The notes under the pieces: generated by a model
Told to the model about the DNA's origin: nothing
Seen by the model: only the letters and a program-made list of their open reading frames with translations
The model's database searches: none
Position numbers and translations under genes: made by a program
Assembly (NCBI GenBank): GCA_015680685.1
Contig: MNCI01004501.1
Span: forward strand, 906,843-970,842
DNA: 64,000 nucleotides
Source of the DNA: Gnetum montanum
Lineage: Eukaryota; Streptophyta; Gnetopsida; Gnetales; Gnetaceae
Direction of reading: 5' to 3'
Shown here: positions 54,201-56,340 of the stretch, piece after piece
How positions within the stretch are numbered: position 1 is the stretch's first letter
How the letters are laid out: each line of letters begins with the position of its first letter

Positions 54201-54971
54201 AGAGTTTATTTTTTGCTAATGAGTTTGTTTCTTGATAACCATGCTTCTTTTGCGCCATGATGTGAGGATTTTTTATTTAAGTCTTTAGCAAGTCATCAAA
54301 ATGTCAGCATTTAAGTCCAAGAAGTTTCGATTAATTTTAAAAAAGTTACTGGTTCTCACGATTTTTTGAAAGTGATGTTTTCTTGAAATTTTAATCACAG
54401 GTTTTATATGACCAAATGACTACCTGATCCTATCCTAAATGCATACCTTTACCATGACCTTAAGTGGCATGTTATAATTTGAACCTTAAACCTAATGATT
54501 ATAGTCCAAACAACAACAACAAAGTCAAGACTACGCCATGTTTCGTGCACAAATTTTATACCATATGCATGCACAATATTTTTATTCTATGAGGGTGTCT
54601 TTTATAGCATTGTGGTTCTTCACCATACTAATAAGAGTAAACACCGGTACTTTAATTTGTTTCTTGACATTGTAGATTTTTCAGTTGGCTCATGGCTAAA
54701 TTTTAAAGACCATGGTGAAAAGTTAATGTTTCCAACTGAATAGTTTTATTAGGATAATGTTATCGTCATCCTAGTCTTATACCAATAAAATGGGGTAGGT
54801 TATTTATTATAATGAATTAATATCTGAATATGTATTTGTATGCAGATGGTGTTCCCATGGATGTTTGATGAAATCAGCACACTTCGCCCTTTCAAGGAGG
54901 TGGCTAATGTATTGGCTGAAAAGAAAGATTGGCCTCCACTTTATGACCTTGAAATGCTTAAGAAAAATCAG
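2..54971 (+). CDS. Proline iminopeptidase (S33 alpha/beta-hydrolase), internal part of the gene
   Basis: The exons join to about 363 residues that read as a plant proline iminopeptidase, an enzyme that removes N-terminal proline from peptides. Exons are 2-202, 304-477, 27368-27604, 27749-27849, 27941-28013, 28378-28446, 28619-28726 and 54846-54971. Frame is kept at every junction; only intron 4 interrupts a codon. Visible family marks are the LQGGPGF oxyanion-hole loop, DQRGTGLSTPLT, HFRADNIVNDAEFIR, the nucleophile elbow G-Q-S-F-G, TGGLPP, GFERLHYL and WIAFDTNPLYA. From memory the order matches Arabidopsis At3g61540-like proteins of roughly 500 residues. About 70 N-terminal residues and 75-80 C-terminal residues, including the expected catalytic His region, must lie outside the window. 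No stop or frameshift is seen in the exons, so the gene looks functional despite two 26-kb introns. The subcellular site cannot be judged without the N-terminus. Confidence 0.93.
203..303 (+). other. Intron 1, GC-AG type
   Basis: This 101-base intron starts gcaagg directly after ...GATCAG and ends ctcag. The surrounding codons join LLDQ to RGTGLS exactly as in the family. Shifting to a nearby GT would break the frame. Confidence 0.88.
304..477 (+). CDS. Proline iminopeptidase exon B
   Basis: This exon has 58 codons, in phase 0 at both ends. It begins RGTGLSTPLT and runs through HFRADNIVNDAEFIR to end in VLGQ. It is followed by gtaaga, a standard donor. The last two residues are the G-Q of the G-x-S-x-G nucleophile elbow. 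The catalytic serine itself is on the next exon, across 26.9 kb. Confidence 0.93.
1028..1230. repeat. Diverged tandem duplication, about 102-bp unit
   Basis: The copy at 1028-1129 is repeated at 1130-1230. Both copies run from tagcattat through attagaaa..caa and atgaaacctacaag to a shared agtaat-like or ggtaat end, with many substitutions. The unit has no recognisable coding content. Confidence 0.7.
1555..1889 (-). other. E1 3' UTR and poly(A) end
   Basis: The region is G/C-rich, with several G or C runs of 8-13, and ends GTAATAGAATCCCGAATACT then TTCTCAAAAAAAAA. The last 35 bases match the 3' ends of E5, E7, E8, E9, E11 and E12 and probably include the RT recognition site. Confidence 0.7.
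1893..2480 (-). pseudogene. E1 coiled coil plus DnaJ/J-like domain
   Basis: About 2480-2160 in one frame is a highly charged helix (EAQFWAREQERARQQ, IRAQVREELAQEAESRRQRR, EEQRQRQLDRAHEHNARQWL). After a small frameshift, 2123-1893 reads CPYLMLGIS..SW..LRRHIRR, then HPD at 2039-2031, then LQQAASFMDTEEHRNTLD. This matches the J-domain pattern: Y-x-x-L-G-I, a basic helix II, the HPD loop, helix III, and R-x-x-L-D in the place of R-x-x-Y-D. The HPD loop of J proteins triggers the Hsp70 ATPase. Six other copies share the segment. Its function in a LINE is inference. Confidence 0.75.
2700..3335 (-). pseudogene. E1 conserved C-terminal domain resembling plant transposon-protein family
   Basis: After zf-RVT come WKARNNFIF and a long conserved block: LVGDPDLADDAFFSNW, FRGREIWVTEAAIASCLGAP, GETILP, GLQDAELFFNGP, DLVDRFFV, then LQGLHFTFL and VNLPLYF..ALR with HSGVILALW. 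The same block occurs in at least five other copies (E3, E5, E11, E12, E13), so it is part of the element. The layout (F-x-G-x-x-I-x-x-T-x-x-x-I-x-x-x-L-G-x-P, then a Leu/Trp-rich helical half) reminds me of Pfam 'Transposase_32, putative plant transposon protein'. This is resemblance by eye only. The role is unknown. Confidence 0.6.
3380..3660 (-). pseudogene. E1 zf-RVT domain
   Basis: The segment reads RLLEKIKFFIWLLQHDALP and then CPTCGGAAETVTHFARDC, which is the C-x2-C...H-x4-C finger of the zf-RVT family found C-terminal to plant LINE RTs. A C/G homopolymer around 3392-3402 breaks the frame just downstream. Confidence 0.82.
3774..5150 (-). CDS. E1 reverse transcriptase segment, open for 458 codons
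   Basis: This is the longest open reading frame in the window. In order it shows GPDGWTLEFF, INCSRIVCIPK, QFRPIGVCN, QAGFVQGR, LDITKAYDTLSW, GLRQGDPLSP and the catalytic EHYADD (4379-4368, around residue 258). All three carboxylates expected for metal binding are present. It copies LINE RNA into DNA at the nicked target. A charged linker lies upstream in frame between stops (5616-5205, FFFAMAKSRGGG). One TAG at about 5203 replaces a Trp codon that is intact in sister copies. A frameshift near 4000-3850 throws the last residues out of frame, so the full ORF2 is not intact. Confidence 0.9.
   Translation of the reverse strand: MLCTQDNAQLLAPFSWQELTTTIQSMPRGKAPGPDGWTLEFFKTFLDIVGPNLLDALNLMLARRQVRREINCSRIVCIPKQVDAQRPEQFRPIGVCNVILRIFSKLLVHRLSPLMPRLVGKNQAGFVQGRVIQDQILLMQEVVHSLGTSGFPGLCLKLDITKAYDTLSWEALQTIMQQKGFDPQFTRLCIHLQSSAGFSFDVGGRLWGFASPGRGLRQGDPLSPLLFIIAMDLMQHYYSTSGVDGLNIAGVTCRAEHYADDTMLLSRAAVPQARCINLALDRLAAELGLEVNRAKSAVYFVNVDEHIQTRVTQTLDIQPRTPSDTYLGISLFRWGRSTTWGHLLEKMERRASHWANRFLSRMGRLLVAAGILMATACFVAAVAAPPGTVINAVNALVRHFVWGGLRGEHAALGPLGTSGAPTRRGRSGHHDIRRRVNAGAATARSLARAAASGPRPMD
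5619..5945 (-). pseudogene. E1 EN domain, C-terminal half
   Basis: Residues include LVDLPIENCRFTWSNR, LTRIDRV and VASDHRSLTV. The S-D-H is the catalytic His region of APE-type LINE endonucleases, which nick the target DNA. The N-terminal catalytic Asn and Glu motifs are missing through 5' truncation. A single TGA at about 5619 separates it from the linker. The homologous position suggests an Arg codon mutated by C-to-T change. Confidence 0.82.
5973..6561. other. AT-rich intron sequence, no gene seen
   Basis: No reading frame, repeat or element end is recognisable here. Confidence 0.6.
6562..6780. repeat. 62-bp tandem repeat, 3.5 copies
   Basis: Units begin tagtgttacatgaaagagag at 6563, 6625, 6687 and 6749, an exact 62-base period with almost no differences. 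The last unit stops after about 32 bases. Each unit contains the small inverted repeat AGAGA..TCTCT. Low divergence points to recent expansion. Confidence 0.93.
6781..7026. other. Intron sequence without gene
   Basis: AT-rich DNA with T runs. Bases 6965-7026 weakly resemble 29730-29815. Confidence 0.5.
7027..7385 (-). pseudogene. E2 (3' part): LINE RT C-terminal fragment
   Basis: The minus strand reads LAVNWAKSRTPFFNVQ, then AYWGIPLFNWKR and WITRFLSSMSCIILASSI. This is the thumb side of the LINE RT, matching EVNRAKSAVYFVNV and TYLGIS of E1. It resumes about where the RT at 12686-13414 stops, so the two pieces are probably one element split by E3, with about 250 bases lost. Confidence 0.75.
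7445..7494. repeat. 18-bp tandem repeat, about three copies
   Basis: tagagggagtgtgacgtg starts at 7445, 7463 and 7481. It lies in the poorly conserved N-terminal part of the E3 ORF1 region. Confidence 0.9.
7700..8490 (+). pseudogene. E3 ORF1 (DUF4283-like, CCHC knuckle)
   Basis: Residues include SLIGRFFSVGIRPSLELV, VEVYLLSGDLFLFVYP and LLGGLWFFGAQGLALTSW. This is the typical core of plant LINE ORF1/gag proteins, which bind element RNA. After a frameshift near 8210 the chain continues FGEFIAFDKFTMSMERM. It ends in the zinc knuckle CVVCGKVNHNTADC (C-x2-C-x4-H-x4-C, about 8446-8487), followed by a stop. The protein is broken by at least one frameshift and one stop. Confidence 0.78.
8985..12685 (+). 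pseudogene. E3 ORF2 (EN-RT-C-terminal domain)
   Basis: EN shows VYIVCLQETKLAG and WMIIGDFNQRMF (around 9370). RT shows DGWPMEFFKMCFDIIG, VNCSRIVLI, RLIGVCNTLL and, after a deletion that removes LDITKAYD to GLRQGDP, EHYVDDTIVF (YVDD at 10596-10607). YLGIPIFNW and LLWSGGKGGHH follow. The C-terminal transposon-protein-like block is recognisable at about 11740-12290, and the coiled coil (VEEVRARLQEVER) at 12560-12660. Many stops and the RT deletion make it inactive. Confidence 0.82.
12686..14300 (-). pseudogene. E2 (5' part): ORF1 end, EN and RT fragments
   Basis: ORF1 ends in E-V-Y-K-K-W-S-S-S-R-P and the stop overlaps the ORF2 start in ATGA (14049-14046). ORF2 begins MKILSWNYKG, the EN N-terminus. 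EN continues through WIIIGDFNQHL (about 13660). A deletion joins EN to the linker, then RT runs from 13414 with PYGWPIELF, NCIV-like and LIGVCNTLLR motifs to LDITKAYDTVQW and CINLQQ. It stops at 12686. The C-terminal RT appears again at 7027-7385. Confidence 0.8.
14459..14476 (-). other. Poly(T)-GAGA tract (LINE 3'-end-like)
   Basis: T12-13 followed by gagagta has the form of the 3' ends of minus-strand LINEs here, but no LINE body follows on its right. It may be a very short 3' remnant or a coincidence. Confidence 0.35.
14480..15985 (-). pseudogene. E4: Ty3/gypsy-like gag fragment
   Basis: Minus-strand reading from about 15983 gives MVSINKVKSPPAIDLN. A region rich in Arg, His, Asp and Glu follows (about 15290-15140, DHDKERRRDHDKHTNRRR). 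At about 15000-14850 comes NIPKF-x-GGYNANLQHLQAF, CTLKNIENNRQKLKVFPKTL and KEAKV. The last block fits the retrotransposon gag core (P-K-F-x-G, L-K-L-F-P-x-T-L, A-x-x-W). Several stops and frameshifts break it. No protease, polymerase or LTR was found next to it. It could be part of an element older than E2 and E5. Confidence 0.55.
15986..16606. other. AT-rich DNA between gag fragment and E5
   Basis: Position suggests the 5' leader or LTR side of the gag fragment, but I see no primer-binding site and no paired LTR. Confidence 0.4.
16668..18002 (+). pseudogene. E5 ORF1 (RNA-binding, DUF4283-like plus knuckle)
   Basis: Starts MGRSTRSVGAESLGKGDG. The core at about 17080-17360 reads SGIEICSLADDLLLFIF, DRDKVLLGGPWFFEARVL and LMHWQLGAHTDP, then FDKFMKTKVRMGFA and the acidic KDLVKEVVLDLPFKEE. 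The zinc knuckle (about 17520) is CAVYGKNNHATKEC, with the second Cys changed to Tyr, so it probably cannot bind zinc. The C-terminus TTLKEVYWKRFMNKP is shared with other copies. Its TGA at 18000-18002 overlaps the ORF2 ATG. Internal frameshifts occur. Confidence 0.75.
17999..22402 (+). pseudogene. E5 ORF2: EN, RT, transposon-protein-like domain, coiled coil, J-like
   Basis: EN begins MRILSWNCRGQSTPYK. RT shows DGWLIEFFKK, NCSHIVLIPKV, FRPIGVCNTLLRLF, LDITKAYDIVSW and EHYIDD (19990-20001). zf-RVT is decayed around 20760-20900. The conserved C-terminal block at 21100-21480 reads NPKLVDGVFF, GVQITLTKAAISSYLDIP, EVMLP and ELVD. A long coiled coil runs 21790-22130 (EEQERVTRETIEVEEREKDR). The J-like end at 22191-22400 reads CPYVIMRV, SWVALRRYIRR, HLD in place of HPD (22275-22283), then FQQAATFMDTERHQVILD. 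About 20 stops or frameshifts are visible, so it is inactive. Confidence 0.82.
22403..22789 (+). other. E5 3' UTR with conserved 3' end
   Basis: No coding content. The last 35 bases carry the family 3' signature (TATTAATA, then TTGAA, then TTTTCTTGAAAAAAA). Confidence 0.7.
22798..23109. other. AT-rich DNA after E5, no gene
   Basis: Short frames only. This is the pre-insertion DNA on the right side of E5. Confidence 0.5.
23110..23490 (-). pseudogene. E6 (3' part): EN C-terminus and linker
   Basis: Minus-strand reading from 23490 gives CQFTWCNIVKG and MSRIDQVWV, then F-H-F-E-Q-V-W-L and FLKVGLSHIKQGIKKKAKQD. This is the EN end and RT linker, seen also in E1 and E14. It continues directly from 25583 once the solo LTR and one ATTGG repeat are left out. 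Confidence 0.78.
23491..25582. mobile_element. Solo LTR 1, about 2.1 kb, TSD ATTGG
   Basis: Starts TGTAACGAACC and ends GGTGTTACA, giving TG...CA ends with a 6-bp inverted repeat (TGTAAC/GTTACA). ATTGG flanks it at 23486-23490 and 25583-25587. Removing it restores the EN reading of minus-strand E6. A second copy of the same LTR lies at 38587-53075. There is no internal region or primer-binding site, so it is a solo LTR left by LTR-LTR recombination. A run of A ending in one N (23815) marks an unresolved spot where the second copy has about 170 more bases. Confidence 0.9.
25583..26320 (-). pseudogene. E6 (5' part): ORF1 C-terminus and EN N-terminal half
   Basis: ORF1 end reads GTLKEVYRKQSTS. 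Its stop overlaps the ORF2 ATG as ATGA (26086-26083). EN starts MTILLGNCWGHGTLYKR and shows Y-G-P-Q-N-W-V-D-R-L at about 25780. It stops at the solo LTR. The stretch from 26320 upward (to about 26600) may be more ORF1 but is not recognisable. Confidence 0.75.
26321..27367. other. Intron DNA before exon C
   Basis: AT-rich. I see no gene or element end in it. Confidence 0.5.
27368..27604 (+). CDS. Proline iminopeptidase exon C (catalytic serine)
   Basis: This exon has 79 codons in phase 0, after a ttttcag acceptor and before a gtaaga donor. Its first codon is the nucleophile serine of SFGGF. It continues through TYLSFAPQGL, TGGLPPLG and ADTVYRAC to a C-terminal VESEGMA. It is fully open and well conserved. 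Confidence 0.94.
27749..27849 (+). CDS. Proline iminopeptidase exon D
   Basis: This exon encodes VALPSGSLLTPRSLQLLG and GSGNGFERLHY plus two bases of a Leu codon that is completed by the next exon (phase 2). The acceptor is aagccag. The donor gtatgc was chosen because it is the only GT that keeps the frame. Confidence 0.92.
27941..28013 (+). CDS. Proline iminopeptidase exon E
   Basis: One base completes the split Leu codon and 24 codons follow, reading LERVWDPILVQG to SYNFKRM. The next bases are gcaagta. No GT donor keeps the frame here, and family spacing fits a join after the Met, so this is a second GC-AG intron. Confidence 0.88.
28378..28446 (+). CDS. Proline iminopeptidase exon F
   Basis: This exon has 23 codons, FENWIAFDTNPLYAILHE through TIYSQ, in phase 0. 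It lies between a tctacag acceptor and a gtatct donor. Confidence 0.92.
28619..28726 (+). CDS. Proline iminopeptidase exon G
   Basis: This exon has 36 codons, GDASKWSAEKIRHEFDNTF to PVYFTGE, in phase 0, after an attag acceptor. The donor gtgcat is slightly weak. The following intron is 26.1 kb long. Confidence 0.92.
30063..30320 (-). repeat. Inverted copy of the AT-rich TIR element core
   Basis: Bases 30270-30315 (gacgaatgagcatagcaatg..) are the reverse complement of about 32390-32440, and similarity continues outward. E7 and E8 interrupt it on the right. Confidence 0.6.
30325..30965 (-). mobile_element. E7: 3' fragment of LINE (coiled coil, J-like end, 3' UTR)
   Basis: Minus-strand reading from about 30965 gives a charged helix (ELVDNEQHEKEQREVEELQR) and DRAHEPNAQMLLEAGKCPYI (CPY at 30825-30817). 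An internal deletion removes the HPD part. The chain resumes with FQQAATFV and ERHRAILKAIHAQE. The 3' UTR ends TTTTTATTAATATATATTCC then CTCTTTTCAAAAG at about 30325. Confidence 0.72.
30966..31915 (+). mobile_element. E8: 3' fragment of LINE (coiled coil, J-like end, 3' UTR)
   Basis: The coiled coil runs 30980-31270 (VIRFRLQEVEQ, EEATLQEHKHRELLEAIK). The J-like part at 31346-31560 reads CPYDVMGVN, SWVGLKRHIWK and HLD instead of HPD, then WYKEF and a frameshift. The 3' UTR runs to about 31915 and ends TTGTTAATGCAATGCTTGACC..GCTAAAAAG. It lies head-to-head with E7. Confidence 0.75.
31945..32880. repeat. AT-rich element with long terminal inverted repeats (MITE-like)
   Basis: The left arm (about 31945-32345) and the right arm (about 32690-32880) are reverse complements. 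For example, ATTGTAGATCTATGCTCTAG on the left pairs with CTAGAGTATAGATCTACAAT on the right. The core is 32390-32690. There is no transposase frame. E9 is inserted in the left arm. Without E9 the element is about 0.7 kb. Confidence 0.65.
32041..32243 (-). mobile_element. E9: 203-bp LINE 3'-end insertion, 16-bp TSD
   Basis: Starts with T12 and gagaag on the + strand (poly(A) end of a minus insertion) and is flanked by aggtgtaaaactaagt (32025-32040) and aggtataaaactaagt (32244-32259), one mismatch. It contains only 3' UTR sequence and no tRNA-like box is evident. It is either an extreme 5' truncation or a SINE sharing the LINE 3' end. Confidence 0.8.
32881..34430. other. AT-rich intron DNA, no clear gene
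   Basis: An 80-codon frame at 33576-33818 resembles nothing I know. A G-rich tract is listed separately. Confidence 0.5.
33424..33497 (+). other. G-run tract, potential G-quadruplex
   Basis: At least seven runs of four or more G lie within about 75 bases, separated by 1-10 bases, in otherwise AT-rich DNA. This is a classic four-G-run pattern. Confidence 0.7.
34430..34545 (+). repeat. AT-rich TIR element, third copy, left part
   Basis: Bases 34479-34545 match 31965-32040 plus 32260-32290: a shared ctagttatagatatctactc-like stretch, then caaatttgag. E10 interrupts it. The right part resumes at 36031. Confidence 0.6.
34546..34716 (-). pseudogene. E10 ORF2 N-terminus (EN)
   Basis: Reads MKILSWNCRGQGTPYKRNTL then CDIVCLQKTKL. 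This is the N-terminal EN motif with W-N-C-R-G (the catalytic Asn) and L-Q-K-T, where Glu of the usual Q-E-T is changed to Lys. It then breaks off. Confidence 0.78.
34713..36010 (-). pseudogene. E10 ORF1 (DUF4283-like, intact CCHC)
   Basis: Readable blocks are PWFYSAKGLVLMHWWPSAH, VRISRIPSEMWNLDFLQKI and FDKFIVSMEHMGFAQFCVW. An intact zinc knuckle, CSLCKKNDHHKVEC, lies near 35165-35210, with a Pro/Ser/Thr-rich tail after it. The C-terminus TLKEVYQ..STSKA ends in a stop overlapping the ORF2 start (ATGA, 34716-34713). Several stops are present. Confidence 0.75.
36031..36470 (+). repeat. AT-rich TIR element, third copy, right part, with SINE-like insert
   Basis: Bases 36045-36145 match 32270-32385 and bases 36345-36465 match 32455-32660. 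Between them lies a stretch (36140-36340) absent from the other copy. Confidence 0.6.
36150..36260 (+). mobile_element. SINE-like fragment (Au-like)
   Basis: Contains catcctagccttgtcccaac then atggggttgactacataag and ttttcaccattcacctctat. This reminds me of plant Au SINEs (CCTAGCC..CCCAAC..TGGGGTCGGCTACATGAATC). A similar scrap is at 54760-54800. Recognition is from memory only. Confidence 0.4.
36471..36879. other. AT-rich intron DNA, no gene
   Basis: Short frames only, nothing recognised. Confidence 0.5.
36880..38586 (+). mobile_element. E11 (5' part): 5'-truncated LINE, split by solo LTR 2
   Basis: Begins in zf-RVT (LEKIKMFI, then C-x-G-D-N-P-E-T-I-D-H-L-F-Y-N-C). An open 150-codon stretch at 36958-37407 leads into the transposon-protein-like block to about 37780 (GELVLPNMRSLQEVSLFF, VNLPRFFMAML). 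A coiled coil (LRHEMEEEMHCEEEEQRRQ) follows to 38440, then a J-like segment at 38447. There CPYIMLRIN, an aromatic/basic helix and an intact HPD (38531-38539) are followed by AAEKRKHLE. Solo LTR 2 cuts it at 38586. The remainder resumes at 53081. A 7-bp GCAGTAA at 36869 and 53488 is a weak TSD candidate. Confidence 0.78.
38587..39067. mobile_element. Solo LTR 2, left part, TSD GAGAA
   Basis: Starts TGTAACGAACC and matches solo LTR 1 from 23491. GAGAA precedes it (38582-38586) and follows the right part (53076-53080). E12 interrupts it after the 16-bp stretch CATAGCTTTGTATTTT. Confidence 0.9.
39165..39632 (+). pseudogene. E13 ORF1, N-terminal part
   Basis: A Gly/Ser-rich leader is followed by MSLIGKFILVGAYPKLDLV, NWGFCLVEVCSLPRDLILF and a stop. 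The sequence then jumps directly to the EN C-terminal half, so about 1.9 kb (ORF1 end and EN start) is deleted. Confidence 0.75.
41028..42794 (+). repeat. Fourfold tandem repeat (about 442 bp) of the RT active-site segment
   Basis: Units start at 41028, 41470, 41915 and 42353. Each runs from the segment before D-T-M-Q-V-Y (FLFIL-type helix) through the catalytic motif, N-R-G-K-S and YLGL, to the AMSIL-like thumb start, and is then joined back to the beginning. The active-site motifs read YVDD (41128-41139), YTDD (41573-41584), YVDD (42015-42026) and YAND (42453-42464). The units are very similar to each other, with small indels. Confidence 0.93.
42860..42963 (+). repeat. Short duplication, 72-bp period
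   Basis: atattgttgagcaagttgat..attatccga stands at 42860-42891 and again at 42932-42963, in the E13 RT C-terminal region. The motif corresponds to VEQVDQIIRNF of other copies. Confidence 0.9.
43545..44230 (+). pseudogene. E13 transposon-protein-like domain, best preserved copy
   Basis: Open from 43545 to one TAG at 43932, then open again to 44228. It reads FEPSCDGYCANLVLWAMV, VDMVDEAFFANWMGD, FRGVWIVLTKELIALLLG, GHGLQDAEVFFLGPVP, LAEQFFIQFDKI, LEGLHFTFMHCL and VNLPHFFLDMLRQCQG with HSGLILVLW. It is about 220 residues long, between zf-RVT and the coiled coil. Conservation in six copies implies selection while the element was active. Function unknown. Confidence 0.65.
45430..49754 (-). pseudogene. 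E12 ORF2 (EN, RT, C-terminal domain, coiled coil, J-like)
   Basis: Starts MRILSWKCRGHGMPYKRNTL at 49754. EN ends around 49070 (DKVYISSNIL). RT has PNGWPVEVFREF, INCSRIVLIP and a VDD motif near 47819-47827 whose Tyr codon is now a stop. The C-terminal block at 46650-46150 reads KPDLADESFYRIW, GVQIELTKASLLHLLGV and VNLPRFFLA. Coiled coil runs 46000-45620. The J-like part from 45572 reads CPYIIMDINCNTSWLALQRH, IRR, an intact HPD at 45488-45480, and KEEFKEFQ, where E13 cuts in. Numerous stops. Confidence 0.8.
49751..51290 (-). pseudogene. E12 ORF1
   Basis: The leader at 51290-50930 is acidic and Gly-rich. The core is MELSLIGKFIFTSARPKMKL, ESTWGFGDIKVQSL, FVFRFAVDHDKVLLVGPWF and LTPWHLGAHRDMD. 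The knuckle CTICGKANHQ-x-x-x-C occurs twice through a 118-bp duplication. The C-terminus T-M-K-E-V-D-K-K-Q-S-A-S-K-P ends in a stop overlapping the ORF2 ATG (49754-49751). Frameshifts break the chain. Confidence 0.77.
50205..50440 (-). repeat. 118-bp tandem duplication carrying the CCHC zinc knuckle
   Basis: tcatactc..caagc marks the unit starts at 50205 and 50323. Both units encode CTICGKANHQ followed by AC in the matching place. Because 118 is not a multiple of three, the two knuckles are in different frames. Confidence 0.88.
51318..53075. mobile_element. Solo LTR 2, right part
   Basis: Matches solo LTR 1 from about 23831 to 25582 along its whole length and ends GAGTGTTATA, with CA changed to TA at the terminus. 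GAGAA follows. Confidence 0.9.
53081..53487 (+). mobile_element. E11 (3' part): J-like C-terminus and 3' UTR
   Basis: Continues in frame from 38586 once the LTR is left out: K-F-Q-K-F, a stop, then ADFFKSKEDMDLLNRIHYV and a C-x-C end as in other copies. The 3' UTR ends TTGTATTATAATTTAATCCT then TTTTGTCAGAAAA at 53487, the family 3' signature. The 112-codon frame at 53155-53493 is not an independent gene. Confidence 0.78.
53500..54845. other. Intron DNA before exon H
   Basis: AT-rich. A 127-codon minus frame (53950-53567) has no recognisable motifs and is probably chance. A SINE-like scrap lies at 54755-54800. Confidence 0.5.
54846..54971 (+). CDS. Proline iminopeptidase exon H (last one in the window)
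   Basis: This exon has 42 codons, MVFPWMFDEISTLRPF to AEKKDWPPLYDLEMLKKNQ, in phase 0, after a tgcag acceptor and before gtagtc. The next expected family segment (V-P-V-A-A-A-V-Y-Y-E-D-like) was not found up to base 64000, so the following intron exceeds 9 kb. Confidence 0.93.
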
Positions 54972-55664
54972 GTAGTCTTTTAGTTGGTAGATAGCTTTCC
55001 TGTTTCTTAGTAATGGAAGGATTTTTTCTATATTTTCAATTGATTTTATGTTCATGTTCCAAATGCATTTGCCCTTTCTCCTTTGAAATGACCCTTGTTC
55101 CTAAACTTGTTTGAGTGCATGCTTCTATGCTCCCATGTTCCCGTTTTTCCAACCTATGTGAAACATAGCTTTTTCTTATAACACAGCCTTACCATGCTCA
55201 TGGGTTTAACATGACTTGTTGTCATAGTGCAATAATGCACAGAAATCATTGTGATCCTTGGACTAATCATGATCATGCCTTGATATTCTCATAATTACAT
55301 TTTTCTCTGTTTTGATCAGATCATGACTCATGGTCAAGTTGTGATATTTGGACCATGACTCATGGTCTTTTGATTTTTTAAAACTTTGTAGAGTTTCAAA
55401 AGTTTAGGAGTAATTCTCAATACATTGATTGTGCTTCCTTCAACAATTGGAGCATCAGCTCAAGACAAGACATTTATAAGAGATTCTCTCAACTACTCTC
55501 TGTTGCCTCTCACTCAAATGGATGCAATGTCCTAGTACAAGCTCTTCCTTACTTTCACTCAGACTCTCTTGCCCAAACTCAAGCTTTGGACATTTATTTA
55601 TAGCTTCCTGTGTAACCTTTGTCTTTTTTTTTTATATTTAAAAATACAAATTAATTTCCATTAT
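54972..55664. other. Intron 8 start, no gene
   Basis: Contains two near copies of catgactcatggtc (about 55322 and 55362) but no larger repeat or frame. Confidence 0.5.
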
Positions 55665-55830
55665 TTACCAGAGTAGACATCTTGTGGTTAGAGGAGACGT
55701 CTTGCCTAAGTGCAGATGAACTATAGGAGATGTCTTGTGTCCAATGTAAACATCTTGCTTCTAGATTAGACGTCTATCTTGTAGAGGAGATGTCTATACT
55801 TTAGAGGGGACGTCTATCTTAGTAGGGCCA
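55665..55830. repeat. Degenerate GACGTCT-type repeats
   Basis: Variants of agaggagacgtcttg recur seven or eight times at irregular 20-28-base spacing: gtagacatcttg, gagacgtcttg, gagatgtcttg, taaacatcttg, tagacgtctat, gagatgtctat and gggacgtctat. Most differ by a C/T or G/A transition at the central CG, which looks like decay of a methylated minisatellite. Confidence 0.75.
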
Positions 55831-56102
55831 ATAATATAGATGCTTATTTTGAGGTTTGGAACATTTAGACACCTTTAAACAAGTTCCCATTAATCCCAGA
55901 ACCCCCTGAACTCATCAAAATAGGCTTTGAACACCCCCAAACATGCCAAAACACCTTGGAATCATCACATACAAGGTGAACACAATAAGACACATGCACA
56001 CATAAAAATACATTGAGGATTACATGATGGCTAGGAGATGTCCTCATCCCACACAAAAACTATTACAATCATCAATGTGAAAACTCAAGGAGAAGTGATT
56101 CA

Positions 56103-56340
56103 TTACAATGAGGCAACATACTAGGTGAGTTGCCACACTAGGTGCACACGATGAATGATGTATCATCACTCACTGAAACAAGCATCAATTATAAGTTTAA
56201 GTGCACACTAATAATTTCATGTTACAATGAGGCAACATACTAGGTGAGTTGCCACACTAGGTGCACACGATGAATGATGTATCATCACTCACCGAAACAA
56301 GCATCAATTATAGGTTTAGGTGCACACTAATAATTTCATG
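56103..56340. repeat. 119-bp tandem duplication
   Basis: ttacaatgaggcaacatact starts at 56103 and 56222. The two 119-base units differ at only about four positions, nearly all transitions. Non-coding. Confidence 0.94.

Larger units (their letters stand above)
28727..54845 (+). other. Intron 7, 26.1 kb, nested retroelements
   Basis: Donor gtgcat and acceptor tgcag. It contains elements E7-E13, a second solo LTR, inverted-repeat elements and SINE-like scraps. Bases 28727-30060 are AT-rich with no gene. Around 29730-29815 there is a weak resemblance to 6965-7035, which may be a very old shared repeat. Confidence 0.9.
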
